DNA from: Halorubrum sp.
GTDB taxonomy: Archaea > Halobacteriota > Halobacteria > Halobacteriales > Haloferacaceae
NCBI GenBank assembly: GCA_028275105.1
Contig: JAQCNI010000001.1
Span: 1-51,276, forward strand
Reading direction: 5' to 3'
Length of the DNA stretch: 51,276 nucleotides
Below the pieces are notes generated by a model that had not been told where the DNA came from, made no database searches, and saw only the letters and a list, made by a program, of their open reading frames with translations. Below, piece by piece: positions 35,135-45,800 of this stretch. The first letter of the stretch is position 1, and each line of letters starts with the position of its first letter. A program made the translations under genes and the position numbers.

Positions 35135-36070
35135 ATGGACAGCGACGCGCGGTCGACCGGAACGAACCTCCTCGCGGCCGCCGCCCTGGGCGCGACGGCT
35201 GCGGTGGCGGGGAAACGGCTCGTCGCCCGACTCACTCGCGGACGGTTCGGCGACGCCGACGAGTACAATGCGGCGAAGGTGTCGGTTTCGGGAGCGATCA
35301 CGCGCGACCGTGGCCGGCCCTCGCCGCTGTCGAGTGCGACCGGCGCGACCGCCGACGAGGTGGTCGAACAGATCGAGGCCGCCGACGAGGACGCGGACGT
35401 CGACGCGCTGCTCGTCGAACTCAACACGCCCGGCGGCGAGGTCGTCCCGAGCGACGACGTCCGGCGGGCCGTCGCCGAGTTTGACGGTCCCACGATGGCG
35501 TACGCGACGGACCTGTGCGCCTCCGGCGGCTACTGGATCGCCAGCGGCTGTGACGAACTGTGGGCCCGCGACGCGAGCCTCGTCGGCTCGATCGGCGTGA
35601 TCGGCTCGCGCCCGAACGCCGCCGAACTCGCCGACGAACTCGGGGTCTCGTATGAACGGTTCACCGCCGGCGATTTCAAGGACGCCGGCACCCCGCTGCG
35701 GGAGATCGAACCGGAGGAACGCGAGTACCTCCAGTCGCTCATCGACGGGTACTACGAGCGGTTCGTCGAGACGGTCAGCGAGGGACGCGACATGGACCCC
35801 GAGGCGATCCGGGAAACGGAGGCCCGCGTCTACCTCGGGAGCGACGCGGCCGAGATCGGCCTCGTCGATGAACTCGGAACCCAGGACGACGTCGAGGACC
35901 GGATCGCCGAGGCGATCGACGCCGACGTCGAGCTCCGGGAGTTCACGCCCGACCGCGGGCTCGTCGACCGACTCGGGATCGGCGCGGAGCGCGTCGCCTT
36001 CGCCGCCGGGAACGGCGTCGCCAGCGTGTTCGCCGGCGACGGCCGGGACGTCGAGGTCGAGTTCCGCTGA
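35135..36070 (+). CDS. sppA: Signal peptide peptidase SppA (S49 family)
   Basis: This membrane-bound Ser/Lys peptidase cleaves remnant signal peptides. The 311-residue chain begins with one N-terminal hydrophobic stretch (TNLLAAAALGATAAVAG). The S49 core follows: VDALLVELNTPGGEVVPSDD, the nucleophile segment CASGGYWIASGCDELWA, GSIGVIGSRPN and the lysine segment FTAGDFKDAGTPLR. The motif LYLGSDAAEIGLVDELG-like segment (VYLGSDAAEIGLVDELG) closes the domain. The ATG at 35135 gives the signal-anchor start. The 11-bp tandem array lies upstream. Confidence 0.88.
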   Translation: MDSDARSTGTNLLAAAALGATAAVAGKRLVARLTRGRFGDADEYNAAKVSVSGAITRDRGRPSPLSSATGATADEVVEQIEAADEDADVDALLVELNTPGGEVVPSDDVRRAVAEFDGPTMAYATDLCASGGYWIASGCDELWARDASLVGSIGVIGSRPNAAELADELGVSYERFTAGDFKDAGTPLREIEPEEREYLQSLIDGYYERFVETVSEGRDMDPEAIRETEARVYLGSDAAEIGLVDELGTQDDVEDRIAEAIDADVELREFTPDRGLVDRLGIGAERVAFAAGNGVASVFAGDGRDVEVEFR

Positions 36071-36195
36071 GCCGGGACGATTGAATCGGGCGGAACGGGG
36101 GGACCGCGCGAACCGATCGAGGCGAGCGAATCGATCGGAACCATCACCCCCGGTAACGGGGAGGATTTTTACTCCAGTGGGGTCTGGTCCGAACC

Positions 36196-37320
36196 GTGAC
36201 GACGCTTGTCATCTGCGTGGACCGCTCGGGGGCGATCGGGCGAGCCACGAACGTCCCGATGCCGGTCGCGGGCTGGGAGGCGGTCCGGTCGCTCGTCACC
36301 GACGCGGGGCTCGCCGACCCCGAGGACGCCGGCGTCAACTGCCTGCTTGAGTCCCTCCGGATCGCCCGCGACCTCCGCGACGACCGGGAGGAGTCGGTCG
36401 CCGTCGTCTCCGCCGAGAACGACACGCCGATCGGGGCCGACCGCTCGATCGCGGCCCAGCTCGACGACCTCGTCGACCGCTACGACCCGAGCGCTGCGGT
36501 GATCGTCGTCGACTCCGCGGAGGACGAACGCGTCCTCCCGATCGTCGAGTCGCGGATGGCGGTCGACGGCGTCGACCGCGTCGTCGTTCGGCAGGCCCAT
36601 GACCTCGAGTCGACGTACTACCTCCTGAAACAGTTCCTCGCCGACGAGCAGCTTCGCTCGACCGTCCTGGTTCCCATCGGGGTCGCGCTGTTGTTGTTAC
36701 CGGTCCTGTTCGCGCGGTTCTCCGCGGGGGCCGCACTCGCCGGCGTCGCCGGGCTGCTCGGCGCGGCGCTGTTGTACAAGGGGCTGGGGGTGGACCGGAT
36801 GGTCGCGGGGATGCCGGAACGGGTTCGGGAGGCGCTGTACGCCGGGCAGGTGTCGGTCGTGACGTACGTCGTTGCCGGCGGCCTCTTGCTCGTCGGCGGG
36901 TTCTTCGGCGCGCTGGCGGTCTCAAACCTCGACGGCGCACCCCTGATCGCCGAGACCATGGAGTTCGCGTACGCGGCGGTCCCATGGCTCGCCGTCGCCG
37001 GCGTGACCGCGGCGGTCGGCCGCCTGCTCGACGAACTGATCCGCGACGAGGGGATCCGGACCCCGTATCTCAACCTGCCGTTCGTCATCGTCGCCGTCGG
37101 CCTCGTCGTCCGCGGGTTCGCGGGCTACTTCCTCGCCCAAGAGTCGATGCACGGCCCGGTCACCGTCGCCGGATTCGTCGTCGACCCCGGCCCGCGGCTC
37201 GCGGCGTTCATCCTCGCCGGGGTCGTCGTCTCGCTGCTCGGGGTCAAACTCGCGAGCGACGTGGGGACGGAGACGCTGGAGGACGTCATCGACGCCGACG
37301 GCGGAACCGAAGGCGAGTGA
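36196..37320 (+). CDS. DUF373 family membrane protein
   Basis: The 374-residue protein has a soluble N-terminal half (about 1-150) that starts TTLVICVDRSGAIGRATNVP and contains DAGVNCLLESLRIARDLRD, AVVSAENDTPIGADRS and VIVVDSAEDERVLPIVES. The C-terminal half has about six membrane helices (STVLVPIGVALLLLPVLF to LAAFILAGVVVSLLGVKLA). This layout is that of the archaeal DUF373 family, whose function is unknown. The GTG at 36196 is at the right distance from the A/T box ATTTTTACT at 36165-36173 for a leaderless message. Confidence 0.85.
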   Translation: MTTLVICVDRSGAIGRATNVPMPVAGWEAVRSLVTDAGLADPEDAGVNCLLESLRIARDLRDDREESVAVVSAENDTPIGADRSIAAQLDDLVDRYDPSAAVIVVDSAEDERVLPIVESRMAVDGVDRVVVRQAHDLESTYYLLKQFLADEQLRSTVLVPIGVALLLLPVLFARFSAGAALAGVAGLLGAALLYKGLGVDRMVAGMPERVREALYAGQVSVVTYVVAGGLLLVGGFFGALAVSNLDGAPLIAETMEFAYAAVPWLAVAGVTAAVGRLLDELIRDEGIRTPYLNLPFVIVAVGLVVRGFAGYFLAQESMHGPVTVAGFVVDPGPRLAAFILAGVVVSLLGVKLASDVGTETLEDVIDADGGTEGE

Positions 37321-37326
37321 GTCGGG

Positions 37327-37332
37327 TTTATG
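37327..37332 (+). promoter_or_regulatory. TATA-like box of aroE
   Basis: TTTATG lies about 25-30 bases before the aroE ATG at 37357, in the short gap after the DUF373 gene, supporting separate leaderless transcription and the chosen start. Confidence 0.45.
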
Positions 37333-37356
37333 TCGATCCCGGCCGCCCGTCCGGCC

Positions 37357-38163
37357 ATGGACGTGTACGGACTGATCGGGAACCCGGTCGGTCACTCACT
37401 GTCGCCGCCGATGCACGAGGCGGGCTACGAGGCACTCGGTCTCGACGCGCGCTACGTCACCTTCGAGCCGGCCCCGGACGACGCCGCACGGGCGGTGAGG
37501 GGTGCGGCCGCGCTGGGCGTGGCCGGGCTCAACGTCACCATCCCGTTCAAACGCGACGTTCCGGAGGCGGTCGAGACCGACCCGCTCGCCGAACGGATCG
37601 GCGCGGTGAACACGGTGACGTTCCCGGATGACGGGGATCCCCGGGGGTACAACACGGACGCCGCGGGCGTGATCCGGGCACTCGAACGACACGGCGTCGA
37701 CCTCGACGGGGCCGACGCGGTGGTGGTGGGCGCCGGCGGCGCGGGTCGGGCCGCGGCGTTCGCGCTCGCCGACGCCGACGCGACCGTCCACGTCGCCAAC
37801 CGGACGGTCGAGCGGGCGACCGAGCTCGCCGAGGCGGTTCCGGGCGCGACCGGGGGACGGCTCGACGGGCTCGACGAGCGTGTTCCGACGGCCGACGTCC
37901 TCGTCAACGCGACGAGCGTCGGGATGGAGGCGGATGCGACCCCCGTCCCCGCCGACCTGCTCCACGCCGACCTGACCGTCCTCGACGCGGTCTACTCGCC
38001 GGTCGAGACGCGGCTCCTCCGGGACGCCGCCGCCATGGGCGCGACGACCGTCGACGGCGCGTGGATGCTGCTGTACCAGGGCGTCGCCGCGTTCGAGCGC
38101 TGGACCGGGACCGACGCGCCGGTCGACGCGATGAACGCCGCCCTGCGCGAGCGGCTGGAGTGA
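37357..38163 (+). CDS. aroE: Shikimate dehydrogenase
   Basis: AroE reduces 3-dehydroshikimate to shikimate with NADPH. The 268-residue protein has the substrate domain ([32 protein letters not shown] with the catalytic Lys, [15 protein letters not shown] with the catalytic Asp), then the NADPH domain ([35 protein letters not shown]). [18 protein letters not shown] near the end is conserved. The start at 37357 is the family start. It feeds chorismate, the substrate of the cluster at 38780-42105. Confidence 0.94.
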   Translation: MDVYGLIGNPVGHSLSPPMHEAGYEALGLDARYVTFEPAPDDAARAVRGAAALGVAGLNVTIPFKRDVPEAVETDPLAERIGAVNTVTFPDDGDPRGYNTDAAGVIRALERHGVDLDGADAVVVGAGGAGRAAAFALADADATVHVANRTVERATELAEAVPGATGGRLDGLDERVPTADVLVNATSVGMEADATPVPADLLHADLTVLDAVYSPVETRLLRDAAAMGATTVDGAWMLLYQGVAAFERWTGTDAPVDAMNAALRERLE

Positions 38164-38205
38164 CCGGAACCGCCGTCCGCCGGTCACCCGTCGAACCGTC
38201 GCGGG

Positions 38206-38217
38206 TTTTTAAATATT
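38206..38217 (+). promoter_or_regulatory. TATA box of the helix-hairpin-helix gene
   Basis: TTTTTAAATATT is centred about 28 bases before the ATG at 38239. It points to the inner ATG ([12 protein letters not shown]) as the true start rather than the longer reading frame. Confidence 0.6.
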
Positions 38218-38238
38218 GGGCGCGTGTACCGATCCCCG

Positions 38239-38736
38239 ATGGGACTGATACGGAAGATCAAGCGGGCGCTCGGACTCGGGAGCGATCCACCCGACCGCGG
38301 CGCCGAAGGGACGACAGTGACCGTCGAACAGGGTCCCGACGCCGACGATGGGGAGCCGACCGCGGACGAAGGGGCGGACGCGACGACCGGGACCGCGTCA
38401 ACGACTCCCGAGGCCGTCGACGAGGCCGACGCCGAACCGGGCATCGGCGCCGACGATGACGGGGTCGAATCGGCAGACGACGTGGAGTCGGAATCGACCG
38501 AGGACACGAAGTCGGAATCGAGCGGCGACGCATCCGAAGGAGTCGGCGACTCCGAGGACGGCGAACCGGTCGAGCGGATCAAGGGGATCGGACCCGCGTA
38601 CGGCGAGCGACTCGGCGACGTCGGCATCGAGACGGTGGCCGACCTTGCGGCCGCCGACCCCGCGGCCGTCGCGGAGGAGGCGAGCGTCGGCGAGACGCGG
38701 GCGACGACGTGGATCGACCGGGCAAAAAAGTTCTGA
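38239..38736 (+). CDS. Helix-hairpin-helix domain protein with acidic linker
   Basis: The 165-residue protein has a short basic amphipathic start ([16 protein letters not shown]), about 85 residues of acidic low-complexity linker, and one C-terminal helix-hairpin-helix pair ([20 protein letters not shown], then [19 protein letters not shown]). The [10 protein letters not shown] motif is a typical non-specific DNA-binding HhH. The basic start may bind membrane or nucleic acid. It is probably a small chromatin or repair accessory protein; no partner is suggested by the neighbours. Confidence 0.75.
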   Translation: MGLIRKIKRALGLGSDPPDRGAEGTTVTVEQGPDADDGEPTADEGADATTGTASTTPEAVDEADAEPGIGADDDGVESADDVESESTEDTKSESSGDASEGVGDSEDGEPVERIKGIGPAYGERLGDVGIETVADLAAADPAAVAEEASVGETRATTWIDRAKKF

Positions 38737-38751
38737 GGCCGCCGCAACTGC

Positions 38752-38758
38752 TTTTATT
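38752..38758 (+). promoter_or_regulatory. TATA box of the chorismate cluster
   Basis: TTTTATT lies about 25 bases before the ATG at 38780, predicting a leaderless transcript for the three-gene cluster. Confidence 0.5.
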
Positions 38759-38779
38759 CCGCGCGCCAAACTGATTCGT

Positions 38780-40528
38780 ATGAAGCGATCGGTACGCACC
38801 GATCGAGAGCGATTCCGCGAAGTCGCCGCCGCGGCGCCTGCGGGATCCCGCGTCCCGGTTGAGCATCGAGTCATCGTCGATGACCCGTTCACTGCCTATC
38901 GCCGGAGCCGTGACGGCCCCGGTGGCTTCTATTATGAGACCACCGGCGGGCAGTCCGGTTGGGGCTACTTCGGCGTCGACCCGATCGAGCGGCTGACCGT
39001 TTCGGGCAGGGCAGTCGTCGCGGATCGGGCCGGTGACGGATCGGTCGGTGGTTCGCCCGACGGTCCGGACGCCGAGCGCTCGACCGGCGACTACCGACGG
39101 CCGACACCAACGCTTGCGGCGCTTCAGGGGCTCCTCGACGGAGAAAGCCTCGTGCGTGGCGACTGCGAGGTTCCATACCCCTGTGGCGCGTTCGGCTGGC
39201 TCGCCTATGACGTCGCCCGCGAGTTGGAATCGTTCCCAACGTCCCCACCGGGCCCCGCCGGCGCGGTCGACGACCGCGGGCTTCCGCGGCTCCAAGTCGG
39301 CGTCTTTGACCGGGTTGCGGCATGGGAGTGTCCCATCGACCCCGATTTACGACGTCTTGGAGGCGACGAAGAGTCCTCCGTCACCCTCCGCGTGACCGCC
39401 TGCCCGCGCGTGCCTCCGGGGCTCAACGACCCGGCCGCCGACGGCAACGCCCTCGACGCGCTGTTCGACGAAGGGACGGCGCGAGCGGGCGACCTTATCG
39501 ATCGGATCGAGACCGGCAACCCGGGTGTCAGCCCCGCCACCGGCACGAACGCGTCGACTGCGACGTTTGAAAGCGACGTCGGGCACGAGGGGTACGCCGA
39601 GGCGGTCCGTCAGGTGAAAGAATACGTCCGGGACGGGGACACGTTTCAGGCGAACGTTTCCCAGCGCCTGCGGGCCCCGGCCGCGGTCCACCCGGTCGAG
39701 GCGTACGATGCGCTTCGAGCGGTGAACCCGGCGCCGTACTCCGGACTGATCGAGTTCTCGCGGGCGAGACGAGACGACGGGCACGGAGATCCCACAACGG
39801 GCGTCCCCACCGGCGTCGATCTCGTGAGCGCGAGCCCTGAACTCCTGTTGGAACGCGTACCGACCGACGACCCCGACCGCGGTGCTCGCCTCGTGACGGA
39901 GCCCATCGCCGGAACGCGGCCGCGCGGAGAGACGCCCGCGGCCGACGCCGCACTCGAAGCGGAGCTGACCGGCGACACGAAGGAGCGCGCTGAGCACGCG
40001 ATGCTCGTCGATCTCGAGCGCAACGACCTCGGGAAGATTTCTCGATTCGGCACGGTCGACGTCACGGAGTACCGCCGCGTAGACCGGTACAGCGAAGTAC
40101 GACACCTCGTGAGCCTCGTCGAAGGGGAAGCACGCCCGGACGTGGGGGTCGTCGACGCGATCGCGGCGTGTTTCCCCGGCGGAACGATCACGGGCGCACC
40201 CAAACCGCGGACGATGGAGATCATCGACGAGTTAGAGGAGACGCGCCGGGGACCGTACACCGGCTCGATGCTCGCCGCCGGCTTTGACGGCCGCGTGACC
40301 CTGAACATCGTGATCCGAACGCTGGTCCGTCACGCCGCGGAGTATCACCTCCGCGTCGGCGCCGGGATCGTCCACGATTCCGACCCCGACGCGGAGTACG
40401 AGGAGACGCTCGCGAAGGCGCGCGCGCTCGTAAACGCAATGGACGAGGCGCTCGCGGCCGGAGAGATGGCCGTCGGTGGAGCCGGGAACGCGAGCGACGC
40501 GGAGGAACCGGGGGCGGGCGATGACTGA
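38780..40528 (+). CDS. Chorismate-binding synthase subunit I (PabB/TrpE family)
   Basis: The 582-residue protein is a chorismate-binding enzyme. Signatures are [79 protein letters not shown] and the C-terminal [16 protein letters not shown]. Neighbours PabA- and PabC-like suggest aminodeoxychorismate synthase (4-aminobenzoate, for folate-type cofactors). However, the key motif reads PIAGT as in anthranilate synthase and one class of PabB, not PIKGT as in E. coli PabB. The tryptophan-binding LLES signature is not visible at the N-terminus. I therefore favour PabB but cannot exclude TrpE. The stop overlaps the next start. Confidence 0.85.
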   Translation: MKRSVRTDRERFREVAAAAPAGSRVPVEHRVIVDDPFTAYRRSRDGPGGFYYETTGGQSGWGYFGVDPIERLTVSGRAVVADRAGDGSVGGSPDGPDAERSTGDYRRPTPTLAALQGLLDGESLVRGDCEVPYPCGAFGWLAYDVARELESFPTSPPGPAGAVDDRGLPRLQVGVFDRVAAWECPIDPDLRRLGGDEESSVTLRVTACPRVPPGLNDPAADGNALDALFDEGTARAGDLIDRIETGNPGVSPATGTNASTATFESDVGHEGYAEAVRQVKEYVRDGDTFQANVSQRLRAPAAVHPVEAYDALRAVNPAPYSGLIEFSRARRDDGHGDPTTGVPTGVDLVSASPELLLERVPTDDPDRGARLVTEPIAGTRPRGETPAADAALEAELTGDTKERAEHAMLVDLERNDLGKISRFGTVDVTEYRRVDRYSEVRHLVSLVEGEARPDVGVVDAIAACFPGGTITGAPKPRTMEIIDELEETRRGPYTGSMLAAGFDGRVTLNIVIRTLVRHAAEYHLRVGAGIVHDSDPDAEYEETLAKARALVNAMDEALAAGEMAVGGAGNASDAEEPGAGDD

Positions 40529-41201
40529 CGCGTTACCTCCCGAGGCCGGCACGAGCGACGCGAGCGGTGCGGACGGGCTACGATCCGATGCCGGCTGGCG
40601 GGCCGGTACCGACGACGTCGACGCCCGATTGCTCGTCGTCGACAACTACGACTCGTTCGCCTACAACCTCGTCCAGTACGTCGGTGAGGTTGCCGGCGCG
40701 GTCGCAGTCCGTCGGAACGACGCGGTCGACTTGGACGGGATTCGTGCGCTGGGTCCCGACGGCGTCGTCGTCTCCCCGGGACCGGGAACCCCCGCCGAGG
40801 CCGGCATCTCGATCGACGTCTTCGATTTGGATCGACCCGTTCTCGGCGTCTGTCTCGGGCACCAGGCGATGTGTGCGAACCGTGGAAGCCGCGTCGGTCA
40901 CGCCCCCGACGTCATCCACGGAAAGCCGTCGACGATCAGCCACGATGGGGCCGGGATCTTTGCCGGGCTTCCGGACGGGCTCCGAGTCGGACGGTATCAC
41001 TCGCTGTGTGTCGACCGCGAGAATCTGCCCACGGAGTTCGTCGAGACCGCCCACACCGAGGACGAGCGCGAGGTCGTGATGGGCGTGCGCCACCGCGAGA
41101 AGCCCCACATCGGCGTCCAGTTCCATCCGGAGAGCATCCTCACGCCCCGCGGAAAGGCGATGGTGGAGAACTTCGTGGAAGTGTGTGAGCGGCATGGATG
41201 A
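40521..41201 (+). CDS. Glutamine amidotransferase subunit (PabA/TrpG family)
   Basis: This class I amidotransferase supplies ammonia to the chorismate-binding subunit. The 226-residue protein has [34 protein letters not shown], the nucleophile elbow [11 protein letters not shown], and [15 protein letters not shown] with the catalytic His and Glu. The first 30 residues are an acidic extension typical of this organism. The ATG at 40521 overlaps the upstream stop (ATGACTGA), so translation is coupled. PabA and TrpG cannot be told apart from sequence alone; the neighbour PabC-like gene favours PabA. Confidence 0.9.
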   Translation: MTDALPPEAGTSDASGADGLRSDAGWRAGTDDVDARLLVVDNYDSFAYNLVQYVGEVAGAVAVRRNDAVDLDGIRALGPDGVVVSPGPGTPAEAGISIDVFDLDRPVLGVCLGHQAMCANRGSRVGHAPDVIHGKPSTISHDGAGIFAGLPDGLRVGRYHSLCVDRENLPTEFVETAHTEDEREVVMGVRHREKPHIGVQFHPESILTPRGKAMVENFVEVCERHG

Positions 41202-42105
41202 GGGATCGCCGCTCCGGTATCACGTCGACGGCGACCTCGTTCCGGCCCCCGAGGCGACCGTCTCGGTGGAGGACCGCGGCTTCGCCTACGGCGATGCGGC
41301 CTTCGAGACGCTGCGGGCCTACGGCGGCAACGTCTTCCGGTGGAGCGACCACGCGTCGCGGCTCGCGGACACCTGCGAGACGCTCGGGCTCGACCACGGG
41401 CTGACCGACGCGGACCTGAAAGGGCGGATCGACGAGACGCTCGCGGCCAACGACCTCGCGGACGCGTACGTCAAGCTCTCGATCACGCGAGGGGTCCAGC
41501 CCGGCACGCTCGACCCGCAGCCGGCGGTGGACCCGACCGTCGTCGTGATCGTGAAACCGCTCCCCCGCGGGGGTGTCGACTCGGAACCCGCTCACGACGG
41601 TCCGGCCGCGGTCCAGACGACGAAGGTCCGCAAGGCGTCGTCGCGAGCGATCCCGGCCGACGCGAAGACCCACAACTACCTCAACGGCATCCTTGCTCGA
41701 CTCGAACTCCGGGTCACCGGCGCGGACGAGGCGCTGATGCTCGACCCCGACGGACGGGTCGCGGAGGGGGCGACCGCGAACCTCTTTTTCGCCGACGGAA
41801 CGTCTCTCAAGACGCCCTCGCTCGACGGGCCGGTCCTCCCCGGAGTCACCCGTCGCACGGTGATCGAGACCGCCGAGGAGGAGGGCATTCCCGTCGAGGA
41901 GGGGCGCTACACCCCCGACGCGGTCCGCGAGGCCGATGAGGTCTTCCTCACCAACTCGACGTGGGAGATCCGACCGGTCGCAACCGTCGACGGACTCGCG
42001 GTCGACGGCGACGGCGGCGGCGTTGAGGGGCCGCTCACCACGCTGCTCTCACGGCTGTTCGACCGGCGCGTGGAGGATCGGTACTACGACGGCGATCGGT
42101 CGTGA
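41194..42105 (+). CDS. pabC: Class IV aminotransferase-fold enzyme, probable aminodeoxychorismate lyase
   Basis: PabC-type PLP enzymes release pyruvate from aminodeoxychorismate to give 4-aminobenzoate. The 303-residue chain has VSVEDRGFAYGDAAFETLRA, the PLP-lysine segment DAKTHNYLNGILARLEL with the lysine in KTHNYLN, RVAEGATANLFF, PVLPGVTRRTVIETA and DEVFLTNSTWEIRPV. These also fit branched-chain aminotransferases; the gene neighbourhood decides for PabC. The ATG at 41194 overlaps the previous stop codon by eight bases; a GTG nine bases earlier is also possible. Confidence 0.8.
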   Translation: MDEGSPLRYHVDGDLVPAPEATVSVEDRGFAYGDAAFETLRAYGGNVFRWSDHASRLADTCETLGLDHGLTDADLKGRIDETLAANDLADAYVKLSITRGVQPGTLDPQPAVDPTVVVIVKPLPRGGVDSEPAHDGPAAVQTTKVRKASSRAIPADAKTHNYLNGILARLELRVTGADEALMLDPDGRVAEGATANLFFADGTSLKTPSLDGPVLPGVTRRTVIETAEEEGIPVEEGRYTPDAVREADEVFLTNSTWEIRPVATVDGLAVDGDGGGVEGPLTTLLSRLFDRRVEDRYYDGDRS

Positions 42106-42317
42106 GCGCGTGCCCGAGTGTGAGGGCTCTTACCAAACTCAGTGAAACAGTACTATCTGTGAACTGATAGAACGCCTCGTGATGAATACAGAGGATGGAG
42201 TCAGCAACCGGAGTTGGTTCATTAGATGAGTCGAACTGGCCGTCCGAGACGGCTCAGGGCGGAAGCGTTAGGCAGGGGCGGAGTTAGTGACTCTCCTGCT
42301 GCGAAGTCAATCAATCA
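42106..42317. other. Boundary of the lower-G+C accessory segment
   Basis: Composition changes abruptly after the pabC-like stop. GGCTCTTACC at 42125-42134 is followed by GAAACA, and the same pair of words occurs in inverse sense near 34764. That looks like an insertion-sequence end. A short reading frame (from about 42182, MNTEDGVSNRSWFIR) may be a relic of a transposase, but this is weak. No complete gene is present. Confidence 0.35.
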
Positions 42318-42647
42318 TTATACCGCTTGAGAGCCCTCTGCGGGCGCGTATATCACCGTGACGGTGAACTCGTCGTCGAAGTCGGTAAATTGGTGGTCTG
42401 TCCCGGACCCGAGATGGATAACATCACCCGAGGCGACCTCAACAGACTCGTCTTCGGTCACGAGTGTCGCTTCGCCCGTGTTAACGAGGTAAATTTCCTC
42501 TTCAGCGTGAGCATGCATCGGATCCTCGTCACCCGGCTCGAACCGCATCACCTGGAGACTGAACGAGACCTCACGCATCAGTTCGGTTTCCATTTCTCCG
42601 TCCTCAGCTAACTGGTCCGCTACGTCAGCCACGTTAACTTGATTCAC
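42318..42647 (-). CDS. Cupin-domain protein
   Basis: The 109-residue single cupin barrel has motif 1 DPMHAHAEEEIYLVNTG with the two His and the Glu metal ligands, and motif 2 DVIHLGSGTDHQFTD with the third His. Small stand-alone cupins of this kind bind a metal and act as enzymes or sensors; no substrate can be named. A GTG start at 42647 is used. TATATG at 42669-42674 (minus strand) lies about 25 bases upstream and fits a leaderless transcript. Confidence 0.8.
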   Translation of the reverse strand: MNQVNVADVADQLAEDGEMETELMREVSFSLQVMRFEPGDEDPMHAHAEEEIYLVNTGEATLVTEDESVEVASGDVIHLGSGTDHQFTDFDDEFTVTVIYAPAEGSQAV

Positions 42648-42860
42648 ACCCTTTCTATCGTTTTAGTACATATACGTCTTTGCCACTACCAGAAAAAAGG
42701 GGGGAAGGCTGAGAGACGAATGTGTCGCCAGAGTAGTATATTTGATGGCTGCTCTGCTCGGTCTGCTGGGATGCTACCGTGCAAGACTCGCGCTCTGTAT
42801 TCAGCATAGCCCCAAGAACATATCACCGATTGAGGATTTCAACAGAGCCACTATTCCAAG

Positions 42861-45800
42861 TTACTCTTCGAAGCCGGGCCCGACGCTGAATGTGTCTGGT
42901 ACACAGGGCAGTTGGTTGTGTTGACACCACTGGCAGTGCTCCCCTGCAGTATACCGGCTGAATGAGAACTCAGCGATACAATCCATCGACTCCGTCACGT
43001 CTTGTTTCACGGCTTCGAGTTCGGCTTCGTCGAACGTCCGTGATTCGACCTTCGGCCCGATCTCACCGACGTACGCGTACCCTGCTCGTGCGATCGGCTC
43101 ATCGTACAGGTCACGACACGCCAACAGGTAGATCGGAAGTTGCTTGTCGTCATCTAAGTCGCGGTGACGTGCAGTCGCTTTGTAATCGATGACGACCAGT
43201 TCATCGCTTGGTGTCCGGTAGACCGCGTCGATGTAGCCGACGAGTTCGTGCCCATCGATATCGAGTTCGAACTCCCGCTCCGCGTCAAGCACTTCGTACT
43301 CAGGAAGATCCAACTCGAAGTACCGGTCGATACACTGCTGGGCTTCCGGGAGTGCGTCCTCGGCGCGTCGTTGACCGGCGAGTCGCTCGCAAATGTCGTA
43401 CCATTCCTCACGGCGATCGGCGTCTTGCGCTGCGGCTTGCTCTGCAGTGTCGTGGAACAACACTCCGATATCACGTTGCGACACGCCGCTCCCCCCGCCG
43501 CTCGTGGGTTCCTGGTAATCCGGGAACGCGTTCACCACGTAATCGAGGTAGTGGCTCCGCGGGCATTCTTCGTACGCTTTCAGCGAGGTGTAGCTGTGTG
43601 AGAGTGCTGGCGGTGGTGTCGTTGGCCCCGTTAGCGACGGCACTTGCAGGGTCTCCCGATCGCCTTGCCATGAGAGGTTCCCGTTGAGGGTGGCTGTTGC
43701 GAGGTCTACCACGCGGTCGCGGGCAGCGCTGACCGTGAGTTCCTCGCCATCGTGCGTGACGGTCCCGCCGATGTTCCCGGGAATCTCACTGGCCAGCGTG
43801 TCCGTCCACTCGACTGCGTCAGCTGGCAGACAATCGTGAATGTCGGTCCAGAGTGGGAGGTGCCCGCGTTCTGGCTGCCACGGGATTCGGGCAGGCAGGA
43901 TCTCACTGACTGCCTCGGAAACGGGGTGGGTGTCTTCAGCGCCGTCAGTGTCGTCGCTGCCGCCTTGCAGGACGAGGATGTCTTCGGCGCGCGTAATGCC
44001 GACGTGGAAGACGCGGCGGGTTTCACGCGCGTCCCGTTCGACGAAGTCCTCGGCGAACGCTTTCTCTGTGCCGTCTGAGAGGCTGGTTTCGAGCGCGTCG
44101 TACGCGCGGGAGCTCGGGGCCCACTCGTCGGCCGTGACTTGCGGGATGAGGACGACCGGGAAGTCTAACCCCTTGCTTTTGTGGATGGTCATAACGTTGA
44201 CCGCGTCGTCGGCCACGTCCGGTTGACTCGTCGGCGTGGAACCACTCTCATCGAACAGCGAGTCGTAATGTTCGAGCGAGTCGATGAACGCTGGCGTGAG
44301 CGGTGGTTGGACAGCGCTGTCACCGTACTGTTCGATGACGTCCTCAAGCTGACCGAGGTCCCGACGCTCCTGCTCGCTGAGATACCACTCGATGTTCGTG
44401 AGGTCCGTGAGTTCGCGGTACAGGTGGCTGAGTGACGCCGTGTCTCGAAGTTCGAGTAGTTCGGTGACGTGCTCCCGGGCTTCTGCGACGCGGCCAGGCT
44501 CTTCGAACTCCTCTATCGGCGCGTCACGGAGCGTGTCCACAAGCGGGTCGTCGCCGTCGTTGAGTGTTCGAAGGTCGGCGTCACACAGCCGATATCGCAT
44601 CAGGAGGACACGGTTCCAACTCACTTCGTCTGCCGGCCGCGCGAGTGCTTTCAAGTAGGCCGTGACCGTACCAACGCCGACCGATTCCGTGGCCAGATCC
44701 CCGGCCACTTGGTACGGGATCCCAGCGTCTTCGAACTCCTCGATGACGGGTGTGGCGTGACCGTTCTTCCGGACAAGCAACGCGATATCACCCGGATCGT
44801 ACGGCTCATCGATGTTGTCTGCGGCACCGCTCACCAGATTCTGCACGACGGTGCGAAGCTGCGTTGCACCGTCGGCATCCTCCGTGTCGGCGTCATCAGC
44901 TGGAAGTTCGACGGTGGCAACGGTATCCCCGTCGTACGCGGGTTCGTCCACCCGGGAGAGCGTTTTGTGTCGTTCCCGGTGATCGAGTTTCTGAATCGCC
45001 TCGTTTGCCAAATCAAGGATCGGTTGCCGAGAGCGGAAGTTTTCTTCAAGCGGCTCGTCGGTGAGCGCCTCGAACGCGGTATCCAGTTCCTCGGTGATGT
45101 TAGCGACGTGCGCGCCGCGCCACTCGTAGATCGCTTGGTCGTCATCGCCGACCACGAACAGGTTATCATCGGTGACGAGTGACGTGACGAGATCGAATTG
45201 GAGGCGGTCAGTGTCTTGGAACTCGTCGCAGAACACGTAATCCCACCGCTCAGCGATCTCCTCACCGACCGGTGAGTCCATCAGCGCCGCCATCTCGACG
45301 ACCAACCCGTCGAAATCGATACGGTTCCGCTCATCGAGTTCGCGCTCGTACGCGGCGTACCCTGCCGTCAAGTCGCGGGCAGCGAGACAGTCGGACATGA
45401 ACGCTTCGAGATGATCAGTGAGTTCGAGATTCAGATCCCCCGGGATGCCTGTCGGGGCACCACTCGCGTATCCACCGAGCAGGTATTTCGGGAGTTTATG
45501 CGCGTTATCCGGAAGGTCCCGGGCCCCCGTCTCGTGGGCTTCGAACGCGGTGTCAAGCGCGTCACACAACTCGATGAGGCGATCGAGGAAATCCCGCGCG
45601 CTCGCTTCAATACCGTGCGTGCCGAGCGCATCGCGTTCAGCGACTAACTCCGACCGGACAGCCGGGATGGAGTCGTGAACACTGCCGATAGAACGACCAC
45701 CAAGATGATCGCCAGCAATATCTTCGATGCGCTCGGGAAGATCGGCGAGCTCGTACACGCAGTCAGCTGGGCCGAGGAACGCGTCGATGTCGTCGGGCGT

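Noticed and set aside
42742..42924. 60-residue plus-strand reading frame between the cupin and the helicase
   Set aside because: It overlaps the helicase 3' end antisense and has no start-region signal or recognisable fold.
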